Shown one piece after another: positions 45,758 through 54,341 of a stretch of 64,000 nt of DNA (positions within the stretch are counted from its first letter, which is position 1; the number at the start of each line of letters is the position of its first letter). The notes beneath the pieces are model-generated. The model ran no database searches and was not told where the DNA came from. It was given only the letters and a program-made list of their open reading frames with translations. The stretch comes from Abyssibius sp040880065 (GTDB taxonomy: Bacteria; Pseudomonadota; Alphaproteobacteria; Rhodobacterales; Rhodobacteraceae). Where the stretch lies: assembly GCA_040880065.1 (NCBI GenBank), contig JBBDJE010000043.1:1-64000 (forward strand). Direction: 5' to 3'. Made by a program: the position numbers and the translations under genes.

Positions 45758-46207
45758 ATGGAAAAATCGCCCGACGCATTCCGCACAATCAGCGAGGTCG
45801 CGGACGATTTAGGCGTTCCTGCGCATGTTTTGCGCTTTTGGGAAACCAAGTTCCACCAAATCAGCCCCGTGAAGCGCGGCGGTGGCCGACGCTATTACCG
45901 CCCCGATGATGTGCGCCTTTTGCGCGGGCTGCAGCGCTTGCTACATGGCGACGGGCTAACCATTCGCGGGGCGCAAAAGCTGCTGCGCGAAAACGGCATC
46001 CGCCATGTTGTTGACCTTGGCGCAGCTCAAGCCAAAGCCGCTCCAAAACCCGCAGCACTGGCACCAGCACCCCCCAAGGCCACCCCCGCAGAGCCGCCCG
46101 CCAAACCGGCCCCTATCGCTCTCTCTTTGCGCGAAATCCACCGGCAATTGGTAACCCTGCGCGCCCGTGTAGCCGATGCAGCCGACCGCGATATTGATTC
46201 GCTTTAA
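45758..46207 (+). CDS. MerR family transcriptional regulator
   Basis: 149 aa. Residues about 9-80 form a winged-helix MerR domain (RTISEVADDLGVPAHVLRFWE, GRRYYRPDDVRLL). A proline/alanine-rich linker (about 90-125) leads to a short C-terminal helix (SLREIHRQLVTLRARV). There is no Cys-rich metal site or ligand domain. It sits directly after ihfA, a common alphaproteobacterial pairing. Targets unknown. Confidence 0.92.
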   Translation: MEKSPDAFRTISEVADDLGVPAHVLRFWETKFHQISPVKRGGGRRYYRPDDVRLLRGLQRLLHGDGLTIRGAQKLLRENGIRHVVDLGAAQAKAAPKPAALAPAPPKATPAEPPAKPAPIALSLREIHRQLVTLRARVADAADRDIDSL

Positions 46208-46268
46208 GCACGCTTTTGCACTCTTTTGCCCCTTGCCCCGCCCAAGAAGATGACTATAACAGCCGCGT

Positions 46269-46345
46269 CGGGCTATAGCGCAGTCTGGTAGCGCGTCCGT
46301 CTGGGGGACGGAAGGTCGTAGGTTCGAATCCTGCTAGCCCGACCA
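46269..46345 (+). tRNA. tRNA-Pro (anticodon GGG)
   Basis: 77 nt including an encoded CCA. The acceptor stem CGGGCTA pairs with TAGCCCG, the anticodon stem TCCGT pairs with ACGGA around loop CTGGGGG (anticodon GGG), and the T-arm has GGTTCGAATCC. It reads CCC and probably CCU codons. A terminator follows after three bases. Confidence 0.97.
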
Positions 46346-46348
46346 GCT

Positions 46349-46379
46349 AAAAAACGCTGACCATCGGTCGGCGTTTTTT
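46349..46379 (+). terminator. Terminator of tRNA-Pro
   Basis: A-run, then CGCTGACC-atc-GGTCGGCG (one G-T pair), then six T. It ends 16 bases before the dcd start. Confidence 0.9.
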
Positions 46380-46395
46380 GCTATCAGGGGGTATG

Positions 46396-47499
46396 ATGAA
46401 CACAATTTCCGAAATTTGCCCAAACGCGGGTGTTCTGCCAAGCCAGGTACTGCGCAAAATGATCACCGGCGGGATGATCACCGCAAGTGTGCCAATTCCC
46501 GAAGCGCAAATCCAACCCGCCTCGATAGACCTGCGCCTTGGCGCGCGGGCATGGCGGGTGCGCGCATCGTTTCTGCCGGGTGAGGGTAAAAGCGTTGCCA
46601 GCCGGCTGGATGATTTTGCCATGCACGAGTTAAACCTCAGCCACGGCGCGGTGCTGGAAAAGGGCTGTGTTTATGTTGTCGAATTGCAAGAACGGCTGGC
46701 CCTGCCCCATGACGTATGCGCCGTTGCCAATGCCAAATCGAGCACGGGGCGGCTTGACCTGTTTACCCGGCTGATTGTTGATAACGGCACCGAGTTTGAC
46801 CGTGTCGAGGCTGGCTATACCGGCCCGCTTTACGCTGAAATTTCGCCACGCTCGTTTTCGGTGCTGGCGCGCCCCGGCGTGCGGCTCAACCAGATCCGCT
46901 TTCGCCACGGTCAGGTGCTGCTTGATGATGACGCGCTGCGCGAGTTGAATGCGCGCGACCTGCTGGTCGATGGTCCGGCGCATATCGACAAGGGGCTCGG
47001 CTTTTCAGTCGACCTTGCCCCCGCCACCACTGGCCATGTCGGCTGGCGCGCGCGCCCGCATACCGGGCTTATCAACCTTGAAAAACTCAACCATTACCCC
47101 GTAGCCGCATTTTGGGATGAGGTGCATAGCGAGCAGGGCCGCATCATTCTCGACCCCGGCGCGTTTTACATTCTGGTCAGCCGCGAGGCTGTCCATATCC
47201 CGCCGCAATATGCCGCCGAAATGGCCCCCTATGTGGCGATGGTGGGCGAGTTTAGGGTGCATTACGCGGGGTTTTTCGACCCCGGTTTCGGCCATGCCGC
47301 CGCCGGTGGCAAGGGCGCGCGCGGCGTGCTTGAGGTGCGCTGCCACGAAGCGCCTTTCGCGCTGGAGCACGGGCAGATCGTCGGGCGGCTGGTGTATGAA
47401 AACATGGCCGAAACGCCCGATATCTTATATGGCGCCGACCTCAAATCCAACTATCAGGGCCAGGGGCTGAAACTGGCCAAGCATTTCAAAAGCGCCTAG
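46396..47499 (+). CDS. dcd: dCTP deaminase, long two-domain form
   Basis: 367 aa, about twice the classical Dcd length. The N-terminal half has the active-site pattern SSTGRLDLFTR and a Glu-containing GTEFDRVEAGYTGPLYAEI. A second dUTPase-like half follows (MVGEFRVHYAGFFDPGFG), as in duplicated DCD proteins of alphaproteobacteria. It deaminates dCTP to dUTP to supply dTMP synthesis. AGGGGG lies one base before ATG 46393 and four before ATG 46396, so the latter is preferred. Confidence 0.9.
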   Translation: MNTISEICPNAGVLPSQVLRKMITGGMITASVPIPEAQIQPASIDLRLGARAWRVRASFLPGEGKSVASRLDDFAMHELNLSHGAVLEKGCVYVVELQERLALPHDVCAVANAKSSTGRLDLFTRLIVDNGTEFDRVEAGYTGPLYAEISPRSFSVLARPGVRLNQIRFRHGQVLLDDDALRELNARDLLVDGPAHIDKGLGFSVDLAPATTGHVGWRARPHTGLINLEKLNHYPVAAFWDEVHSEQGRIILDPGAFYILVSREAVHIPPQYAAEMAPYVAMVGEFRVHYAGFFDPGFGHAAAGGKGARGVLEVRCHEAPFALEHGQIVGRLVYENMAETPDILYGADLKSNYQGQGLKLAKHFKSA

Positions 47500-47537
47500 C
47501 TTTTTAGTCTCATTATATGATGGGCCTAAAAAGCTAG
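47496..47537. terminator. Symmetric terminator containing both converging stop codons
   Basis: CTAGCTTTTTAG and CTAAAAAGCTAG form a perfect 12-bp stem around an 18-base loop. The left arm contains the dcd TAG, the right arm the scpB TAG on the minus strand. The stem is AT-rich, so hairpin strength is moderate. Confidence 0.75.
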
Positions 47538-48163
47538 TCAAAAAAGTCGTCGGTTTCGCTTTCGCCCTCGCCATCCTCTTCACCCTCGCCCTTACCTGGC
47601 GGCGGGCGGTTGTCGAGCATGCCGCTTTCGCGCAATTCCTTTACGCCCGGCAAATCACGCGGGGTTTCAAGGCCGAAATGGTCAAGGAAGCCCTGCGTTA
47701 CAGTGAAGGTCACCGGGCGGCCCGGTGTCATCCGGCGGCGGCCGATTTTTACCCAATCAAGCTCGATCAGCAAATCAATCGTGCCGCGTGATACCGAAAC
47801 CCCGCGAATTTCTTCAATTTCGGTGCGCGTCACCGGCTGGTGATAGGCAATGATTGCCAGCGTTTCAATCGCGGCGCGTGAAAGCTTGCGATGCTCGATT
47901 TGCTCTTTGGTCATCAGAAAGCCAAGGTCGGGGGCGGTGCGAATGGCATAGGCGTCATCCACGCGCACAAGCTGCACGCCGCGCCCGATATAGCGCTTTT
48001 TCAGCAGCGCGACCGCCTCGGCAGCGTCGCAGCCATGCGGCAGGCGGGTGTTGAGCGTGGCAAGGCTTAGCGGCGCGGCGCTGGCAAAGAGAATCGCCTC
48101 GACCATCCGCTCTTGCTCGGCCAGCGGCGGCGCTTCGAACAGGCTTTGAACATCATCGCCCAT
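47534..48163 (-). CDS. scpB: Segregation and condensation protein ScpB
   Basis: 209 aa, two winged-helix domains. Conserved segment: KLSRAAIETLAIIAYHQPVTRTEIEEIRGV. A long acidic, low-complexity tail (GEGEEDGEGESETDD) ends the protein. It forms the SMC-ScpAB condensin complex with ScpA. The start shares its first base with the last position of scpA. Confidence 0.95.
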   Translation of the reverse strand: MGDDVQSLFEAPPLAEQERMVEAILFASAAPLSLATLNTRLPHGCDAAEAVALLKKRYIGRGVQLVRVDDAYAIRTAPDLGFLMTKEQIEHRKLSRAAIETLAIIAYHQPVTRTEIEEIRGVSVSRGTIDLLIELDWVKIGRRRMTPGRPVTFTVTQGFLDHFGLETPRDLPGVKELRESGMLDNRPPPGKGEGEEDGEGESETDDFFD

Positions 48164-48939
48164 CAGATCTCTCTACGGCGCAGCTGGATGGGTTCAAACA
48201 TGCCGGATTGGCGCAGTTCCACCTTGCCTTCCTTGGCAAGCTCCAACGCGGCGGCAAATGTAGCTGCGGTTGCGCTGCGGCGCTTTTTGGGGTCCAGCCG
48301 CCACGCCTCGGGCAGAAACTGGCGCAGATCGCCCCACTCCATCGCATGGCCGATAAGGCCGCGCATGCGTTCAAGCGCTTGCTCCATCGTGTAGACCGCG
48401 CCACGTTTCAGGTGCAGCGGCTCAAAATCATCGCGGGTTTTAACGCGCGCATAGGCCTGCATTAGGTCAAGCACGGTGGCGGTATAGGTGACGACTTTTT
48501 TGCGTTCGACCATTTGTGTATCGCCCCGCGCAAAGAAATCGCGGCCCAACTGGTCACGCGCCATCAGGCGCGCAGCCGCACGGCGCATGGCTTCCAGCCG
48601 CTCAAGCTGAAAGGCCAGATGCGCGGCTAGTTCCTCGCCGCTCGGCCCGTCTTCGCCCGGCTCTGGCGGCAGCAACAGGCGCGACTTCAAAAAGGCCAGC
48701 CATGCCGCCATGACCAGATAATCAGCAGCCAGTTCTATGCGCAGGCGCTTGGCCTCTTCCACAAAGGCCAGATATTGCTCGGCCAGCTTCAGAATGGACA
48801 CCTGCCGCAAATCTACCTTCTGGGTGCGTGACAGGGTCAGCAGCAGATCGAGCGGCCCCTCGAACCCGTTCACATCAACGACCAGCGCCTCGGCGGCGAT
48901 GCGCTCATCAAGGCTGTCAGGGGCGAAATCATCGGGCAT
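48163..48939 (-). CDS. scpA: Segregation and condensation protein ScpA
   Basis: 258 aa kleisin. N-terminal FEGPLDLLLTLSRTQKVDLRQVSI binds the SMC neck; the C-terminal winged helix region (ATFAAALELAKEGKVELRQ) binds the SMC head. ATG 48939 has GAGG about six bases upstream and overlaps the nagZ end by 11 bases. The longer frame into nagZ is rejected. Confidence 0.95.
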   Translation of the reverse strand: MPDDFAPDSLDERIAAEALVVDVNGFEGPLDLLLTLSRTQKVDLRQVSILKLAEQYLAFVEEAKRLRIELAADYLVMAAWLAFLKSRLLLPPEPGEDGPSGEELAAHLAFQLERLEAMRRAAARLMARDQLGRDFFARGDTQMVERKKVVTYTATVLDLMQAYARVKTRDDFEPLHLKRGAVYTMEQALERMRGLIGHAMEWGDLRQFLPEAWRLDPKKRRSATAATFAAALELAKEGKVELRQSGMFEPIQLRRREI

Positions 48940-49945
48940 GGGGCACCTCATGTTCAAAACCATGCGCTTCAGCCAGCATGGCGGGCAGATCGCAGGGTTC
49001 GGGTTTTCGGCGCATGGCCAATGCGCGGGCGGCACGCTGCGCGGCGGCACCGTCAAGCACAGGTGCCAGCGCCGCAATCATGGCCATCTCGTCAAGCTTT
49101 CCATTGCAATGCAGCGCAATATCGCAGCCCGCAGCAAGCGCACGCTCGGCCCTTTGGCCAATATCGCCCTGCAGCGCCGCCATCGACAGATCATCCGATA
49201 TCAGCACACCGTTAAAGCCAAGCGTATGGCGCAGATAGCGCAAGATAACCGGCGAGAATGTGGCACAATTTTCTGCATCAAGCGCTGGAAACAGGATATG
49301 GCCGGTCATCGCCAGCGGCATATCGGCAAGGGCGGCAAACGGGGCAAAGTCTGTCGCCGCAAGCAGTTCAAGCGGGGCATCGCTCTGCGCAAGGCTCAGG
49401 TGGCTGTCTTGTGTCGCCCGGCCATGGCCCGGCGCGTGTTTGATGATGGGCAGCACACCGCCCGCCAGCAAGGCATCCGCCGCCGCGCGCCCGTTTCGGG
49501 CGACCTGCGCGGCGCTTTCCCCCAAGCAACGGTTGCGCAAAAACGGGTGGGTTTGCGGCGTGGCGATGTCCAGCACCGGCGCGCAATTTGCATCAACCCC
49601 CACACGGCGCAACTCGTCGGCGATAACGCGGTAACGGGCCGCTATTGCACGGGCTTGCGCGGCGGGGTCGGGCAAGCGGGCCACAAGGTCGAGCGGTGGT
49701 AGCCATTCCTGCCAATGCGGGCTGCGCATGCGCGCCACGCGCCCGCCTTCCTGATCTATCAGCACAGGTGCATCGCGGCCTACCGATTTGCGCAAATCGG
49801 CGGTGAGGCGGCGCAATTGGTCGGGGCTTTCAACATTGCGGGCAAATAGGATAAAGCCCCACGGCTCGGCCTGCGCAAAAAACCGCGCCTCATCGGGGCC
49901 AAGCTGCGGGCCAGCCGGGGCGAATATGGCGGCGCGTGCGCTCAT
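48929..49945 (-). CDS. nagZ: Beta-N-acetylhexosaminidase NagZ (GH3)
   Basis: 338 aa cytosolic GH3 enzyme for peptidoglycan recycling, removing GlcNAc from anhydromuropeptides. It has the GH3 substrate-binding region IDQEGGRVARM, KHAPGHGRATQDSH with the catalytic His of NagZ enzymes, and the nucleophile region GVLISDDLSM. ATG 49945 overlaps the SPOR gene stop (ATGA). Confidence 0.95.
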   Translation of the reverse strand: MSARAAIFAPAGPQLGPDEARFFAQAEPWGFILFARNVESPDQLRRLTADLRKSVGRDAPVLIDQEGGRVARMRSPHWQEWLPPLDLVARLPDPAAQARAIAARYRVIADELRRVGVDANCAPVLDIATPQTHPFLRNRCLGESAAQVARNGRAAADALLAGGVLPIIKHAPGHGRATQDSHLSLAQSDAPLELLAATDFAPFAALADMPLAMTGHILFPALDAENCATFSPVILRYLRHTLGFNGVLISDDLSMAALQGDIGQRAERALAAGCDIALHCNGKLDEMAMIAALAPVLDGAAAQRAARALAMRRKPEPCDLPAMLAEAHGFEHEVPHAR

Positions 49946-50907
49946 TCGCGGGCCGTTACGGTAATGCACTGGATGTCGCGCGCCAAAAGCGCGGCACACA
50001 TGGCGCGGGCCTGTTCCAACTCTTCAAAACCCAGCGCACGAAGCCGGTAAAACACGCGCCCGCCCGCTTGGCGGCGCTCGATATAGCGCTCCATCGTGGC
50101 AAAAAGCTGCGGATGGCTGGCGGCAAGCCCGTCCCATTGCGCAGCAGCGGCGGCTTCGGTGTCAAAGGCACCAAGCTGGATCATCCGCGTGCCGACCGGC
50201 ACGTCGCGCACATCGCCGGGTGATGCCGTGTTGCTTTCGCTTGGCGTGGAGGGGGGGCTTGCCGCAGCACTGTTGGCTTGGGCAAGTGCCTCGGCAATAG
50301 CGGCTGATAGCACACCGTCTTCAGACGCCGCATCTATGCGCGAAGCGCGGCGCAGCGGGCGCGGAATATCGAGCGCAACGCCACCCAAATCCTCGGTCTC
50401 TGTGGTGTTTTCGGCCTGTTCTGGTCCGGTTTCAAGCGCGGTGCCCGGCGCTGCGGGCAAAGGCGCAAAACTGCCTGAGGATTCTGGTGCAACCTCGCCG
50501 CTTTCCGCTTCGGGCGTTACACTGGATTGCGATCCCACATCAGGCAAAACCGGCTGGTCATCGGCGGCAAGCCCGCTGGTTTCGGGGGCAAGGGCAGCCA
50601 TTTGCGTAGGGTCAGCCGATTCGGTGCCGCCCAAAACTTCGTTCACAGCAAGGCCCTGATTGGGCACCTGAGCGCCGCCCGCATCAACCGGGCGTTCACG
50701 CGGCAATCCGGCAAGCGCGCGGATCACCGGCACGTCGCTGGCATCGCGCTGGCCAAGCGAATAGGCCCAATAGACCACGCCCGCCACCATAACGATGGAC
50801 AAAACCGCACCGAACCAAAGCACAGCTCTGGCTGCAAACCCTGTGGGTTCGCCTTCATCCGCAGGCGCATCGCGCCGCGAACGCGATTCGGAATCAACGT
50901 CCTGCAT
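49942..50907 (-). CDS. SPOR domain membrane protein
   Basis: 321 aa. A short cytosolic N-terminus and one transmembrane helix (AVLWFGAVLSIVMVAGVVYWAY) are followed by an acidic, proline/serine-rich linker (about residues 60-235) and a C-terminal SPOR domain (MIQLGAFDTEAAAAAQWDGL...YRLRALGF). SPOR domains bind denuded septal peptidoglycan, suggesting a cell-division or wall role. It lies between argS and nagZ. Confidence 0.9.
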   Translation of the reverse strand: MQDVDSESRSRRDAPADEGEPTGFAARAVLWFGAVLSIVMVAGVVYWAYSLGQRDASDVPVIRALAGLPRERPVDAGGAQVPNQGLAVNEVLGGTESADPTQMAALAPETSGLAADDQPVLPDVGSQSSVTPEAESGEVAPESSGSFAPLPAAPGTALETGPEQAENTTETEDLGGVALDIPRPLRRASRIDAASEDGVLSAAIAEALAQANSAAASPPSTPSESNTASPGDVRDVPVGTRMIQLGAFDTEAAAAAQWDGLAASHPQLFATMERYIERRQAGGRVFYRLRALGFEELEQARAMCAALLARDIQCITVTARE

Positions 50908-50975
50908 GTCTATTCGCCTTCTTGCGACACTTTATATTGTGTGCCGCCCTGCTCCAACCCCAAAATGCTGGATGC

Positions 50976-52709
50976 TTAGCGCATCTCTTCCACGGGGGTC
51001 ACGCCCAGAATACCAAGACCGGCCTGCAATGCAAACTGCGTTGCGCGCACAAGGGCAAGGCGTGCGCTGCTCAGTGCCGCATCGCCATCGACCACGAAAC
51101 GCTGGGTCGCATCGAGCTTGCCCTGATGTTGCAGGCTGTGGAACGCCGAGGCCAGTTCGTAAAGATAAAAAGCAACGCGGTGCGCCTCATGCGCCTGTGC
51201 GGCTTGTTCCAGCACGCGCGGCCATTCGGCCAGCTTCTTGATCAGCGCCATTTCACCCGGCTGGGTGAGTAAAGACAAATCGGCCGCCCCAAGCGCGCCA
51301 TCGGCGGGGTTGCCGCCGCGCGCAAGCACCGAGTGAATCCGCGCATGGGCGTATTGCACGTAAAACACCGGATTGTCTTTGGACTGCTCCAGCGCCTTGG
51401 AAAAGTCAAACTCCAGTGGCGCATCGTTTTTACGGGTCAGCATTACAAAGCGGGTCACGTCGGGGCCGACCAGATTGACCACATCGCGCAGCAGCACAAA
51501 ATTGCCCGCCCGTTTGGACATTTTGAACGGCTCACCGTCTTTCATCAGCTTCACAAGCTGGCAGAGCTTGATGTCGAGCGGCACTTTTCCACCCGACAGC
51601 GCGGAAACCGCCGCCTTCATCCGTTTGACATAGCCGCCATGGTCGGCGCCAAACACATCGATCAGCTCATCAAACCCGCGGCGCACCTTGTCGTAGTGAT
51701 AGGCAATATCAGGGGCGAAATAGGTCCATGCGCCATCGGATTTTTTTACCGGCCGGTCAACATCGTCGCCGTGCTCGGTCGATTTGAACAGCGTTTGAAT
51801 GCGCGGCTCCCAATCCTCGGGCATCTTGCCTTTTGGGGGTTCAAGCGTGCCTTCATAGATCAGGCCCTTATCATCCAGAGCCTTGATCGCCTCTTCAATC
51901 AGGCCGGTGCCATAAAGCGATTTTTCGCTGAAAAACACGTCCATTTCAACGTTGAGCGATTTCAGGTCGCTGCGGATAAGCTCCATCATCGCTTCGGTCG
52001 CGAATTCGCGCAAGTCTTCCAGCCAGACGGATTCGGGCTGGTCGAGCAAGCTCTCACCGTATTTTTCCTTCAGCGCCTCGCCAACCGGAACCAGATAATC
52101 GCCCGGATACAGGCCTTCGGCAATTTCCGGGCTCAGGCCGCAGGCCTCGCGATACCGCTCGTAAGCCGAGCGCGCCAGCACATCGACCTGCGCGCCACCA
52201 TCGTTGATGTAATATTCGCGGGTTACATTGTAACCGGCAAAATCCAACAAACGTGCCAAAGCGTCGCCGGTAACCGCCCCGCGGGTATGGCCCACATGCA
52301 GCGGGCCGGTCGGATTGGCCGAAACATATTCAACGTTAACCTTGCGCCCTGCGCCCACTTTCGAGCGGCCAAAACTGTCGCCCGCGGCCAGTGCAGCGGG
52401 CACAACAGCGCGCCAGAAATCGGCGCTCAGGCGCATGTTCAAAAAGCCGGGGCCAGCCACTTCGGCGGAATCGACAACGGCGTCTGTTACAAGTTGCGCG
52501 GCGAGCGCTTGCGCAATCACGCGCGGGTTCATGCCTGCCGGTTTGGCCAGAACCATTGCCGCATTGGTGGCCATATCGCCATGGCCCGTATCACGCGGGG
52601 GTTCAACAGACACAGTTGCAAAATCAAGCCCAGCAGGCAACGTGCCTTCGGCGACCAAACTCTTCAAACTGGTCAGCACCAGCGATTTCATGTCTGCGAA
52701 CAGGTTCAT
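50976..52709 (-). CDS. argS: Arginyl-tRNA synthetase
   Basis: 577 aa class I synthetase. HIGH-type motif HVGH in PTGPLHVGHTRG, KMSKR in FKMSKRAGNF, and a C-terminal DALR anticodon-binding domain (FYLYELASAFHSL). ATG 52709 is preferred, with AGGA ten bases upstream; an in-frame TTG at 52715 is possible. First gene of argS-SPOR-nagZ-scpA-scpB. Confidence 0.97.
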   Translation of the reverse strand: MNLFADMKSLVLTSLKSLVAEGTLPAGLDFATVSVEPPRDTGHGDMATNAAMVLAKPAGMNPRVIAQALAAQLVTDAVVDSAEVAGPGFLNMRLSADFWRAVVPAALAAGDSFGRSKVGAGRKVNVEYVSANPTGPLHVGHTRGAVTGDALARLLDFAGYNVTREYYINDGGAQVDVLARSAYERYREACGLSPEIAEGLYPGDYLVPVGEALKEKYGESLLDQPESVWLEDLREFATEAMMELIRSDLKSLNVEMDVFFSEKSLYGTGLIEEAIKALDDKGLIYEGTLEPPKGKMPEDWEPRIQTLFKSTEHGDDVDRPVKKSDGAWTYFAPDIAYHYDKVRRGFDELIDVFGADHGGYVKRMKAAVSALSGGKVPLDIKLCQLVKLMKDGEPFKMSKRAGNFVLLRDVVNLVGPDVTRFVMLTRKNDAPLEFDFSKALEQSKDNPVFYVQYAHARIHSVLARGGNPADGALGAADLSLLTQPGEMALIKKLAEWPRVLEQAAQAHEAHRVAFYLYELASAFHSLQHQGKLDATQRFVVDGDAALSSARLALVRATQFALQAGLGILGVTPVEEMR

Positions 52710-52769
52710 TTTCAAGCTTTCCTAGGATTTGAGGCGGCATAACACGGCAAAAAGCCATGAGCCAGCCCC

Positions 52770-53918
52770 TTAGGCGCGGGTCATCGGGTCGGTCAGTTTT
52801 TCGTATTCCTGCAAGGCGAAGCGATCGGTCATGCCAGCGATATAATCGGCTACAACCCAAGCGCGCTGGGTGGCGTCGCCCTTTTGCGCCCAATCCTGCC
52901 AGCCATCGGGTAACATGCCGGGGTCTTCCATGAAAATGCCGAACATTTCGGTTACGATCTGCCCGGCCTTGCGCCGCATCCGCCGCACCTTCCAATGCCG
53001 ATACATATGCTTGAAGAAAAACGCGCGAATAACCTTGAGGTCTTCAAACAGCGCATCCGAAAAGCGGATAAGCTGGCGGCCCGCATTGCGCACATCATCG
53101 ACCGATTGCGGGTTGGCCGCGCTTAGCAGGCGGCGGCTTTCGGCCAGCACATCCTCGACCATTACCCCGAACACACGGCGCAGCGCCTCATGGCGGCGGC
53201 GGATGTGGTCAAGCTCGGGGTAAAGCGCCTCCACCCTGTCATAACACGCCCCGATGATCGGCAGCTCGCGGATTTGCACCTCGTTGAAAAGCCCTGCGCG
53301 CAGCCCGTCATCCAGATCGTGGTTGTTATAGGCAATGTCATCGGAAATGGCGGCAACCTGCGCTTCGGCACTGGCATAGGTGGCAAGCTCAAGGTCGTGT
53401 CTGGCACTGTATTCGGCCAGCATGGCGGGCACAGCCCCCAGCACGGGCCCGTTATGCTTGGCAATACCTTCAAGCGCTTCCCATGTCAGGTTCAGCCCGT
53501 TGAAATCGGCATAGTGGCGCTCCAGCATGGTCACAATCTTGATGGCCTGCGCGTTATGGTCAAACCCGCCAAAAGGGGCCATGCATTCGGCCAAGGCATC
53601 TTCGCCGGTATGGCCAAAGGGCGTGTGGCCAAGGTCATGGGCCAGCGCCACGGCTTCGGTCAGATCCTCGTTCAGCCCCAATGTGCGCGCGATGGTTCGC
53701 GCCACCTGCGCCACCTCGATCGAATGGGTCAGCCGCGTGCGGAAATAATCGCCCTCATGCTCTACAAACACCTGGGTTTTATGCTTGAGCCGCCTAAAGG
53801 CAGAGGAATGGATGATACGGTCGCGGTCGCGCTGAAAGGCGCTGCGATGCGTGCTTTCATCTTCAACAAACAACCGCCCGCGGCTATTTTCAGCCCGTGT
53901 TGCAAATTTCGCCAACAT
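52770..53918 (-). CDS. dgt: dGTP triphosphohydrolase-like HD protein
   Basis: 382 aa. HD-domain motifs: RTRLTHSIEVAQVART, the metal-binding HDLGHTPFGH (His94-Asp95), and SDDIAYNNHDLDD. Type 2 dGTPase-like proteins hydrolyse dNTPs to nucleoside and triphosphate, limiting dNTP pools. It ends 60 bases before argS on the same strand and is divergent from erpA. Confidence 0.93.
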   Translation of the reverse strand: MLAKFATRAENSRGRLFVEDESTHRSAFQRDRDRIIHSSAFRRLKHKTQVFVEHEGDYFRTRLTHSIEVAQVARTIARTLGLNEDLTEAVALAHDLGHTPFGHTGEDALAECMAPFGGFDHNAQAIKIVTMLERHYADFNGLNLTWEALEGIAKHNGPVLGAVPAMLAEYSARHDLELATYASAEAQVAAISDDIAYNNHDLDDGLRAGLFNEVQIRELPIIGACYDRVEALYPELDHIRRRHEALRRVFGVMVEDVLAESRRLLSAANPQSVDDVRNAGRQLIRFSDALFEDLKVIRAFFFKHMYRHWKVRRMRRKAGQIVTEMFGIFMEDPGMLPDGWQDWAQKGDATQRAWVVADYIAGMTDRFALQEYEKLTDPMTRA

Positions 53919-53999
53919 CTCGCCACGCTCCGCACTTGTCGCGGGTCTGCTGCCCGCCTACATTAGACCTGTTATAGCAAGACTCGCCAAAGGTGCCAG

Positions 54000-54335
54000 A
54001 TGTCACTCACACTACCGCCCAAAGTCTCGGACCGTGCTTTTGCGCGGCTTGGCGCGATTGTCGCCAAGGATTCCAGCCTGCCATGTTTGCGCGTGGCGGT
54101 GGATGGCGGCGGCTGTTCGGGTTTTCAATATGACATCCACCTCGAAGAAGCCCCTGCCGATGATGACATTATCATCGCCAAAGACGGGCTTTCGGTGCTG
54201 ATTGATCCGGTTTCGATGCCGTTCCTGTCGGGTGCCGAGATCGACTTTTCGGCCGAACTGATTGGCGCACGCTTTGTGGTGAACAACCCGAATGCCACAT
54301 CGTCCTGCGGCTGCGGCACGTCATTCTCGATGTGA
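54000..54335 (+). CDS. erpA: A-type Fe-S carrier protein ErpA
   Basis: 111 aa HesB/IscA fold. The three cluster cysteines are in GGCSGFQY and SSCGCGTSF. It hands [4Fe-4S] or [2Fe-2S] clusters to apoproteins such as aconitase and dehydrogenases. AAGGT about six bases upstream. It is divergent from dgt, an arrangement usual for ErpA in this group; IscA cannot be fully excluded. Confidence 0.93.
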   Translation: MSLTLPPKVSDRAFARLGAIVAKDSSLPCLRVAVDGGGCSGFQYDIHLEEAPADDDIIIAKDGLSVLIDPVSMPFLSGAEIDFSAELIGARFVVNNPNATSSCGCGTSFSM

Positions 54336-54341
54336 TGCCTG

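Noticed and set aside
51333..52742. 469-codon open frame on the plus strand
   Set aside because: Antisense to argS, whose HVGH and KMSK motifs are intact; shadow frame.
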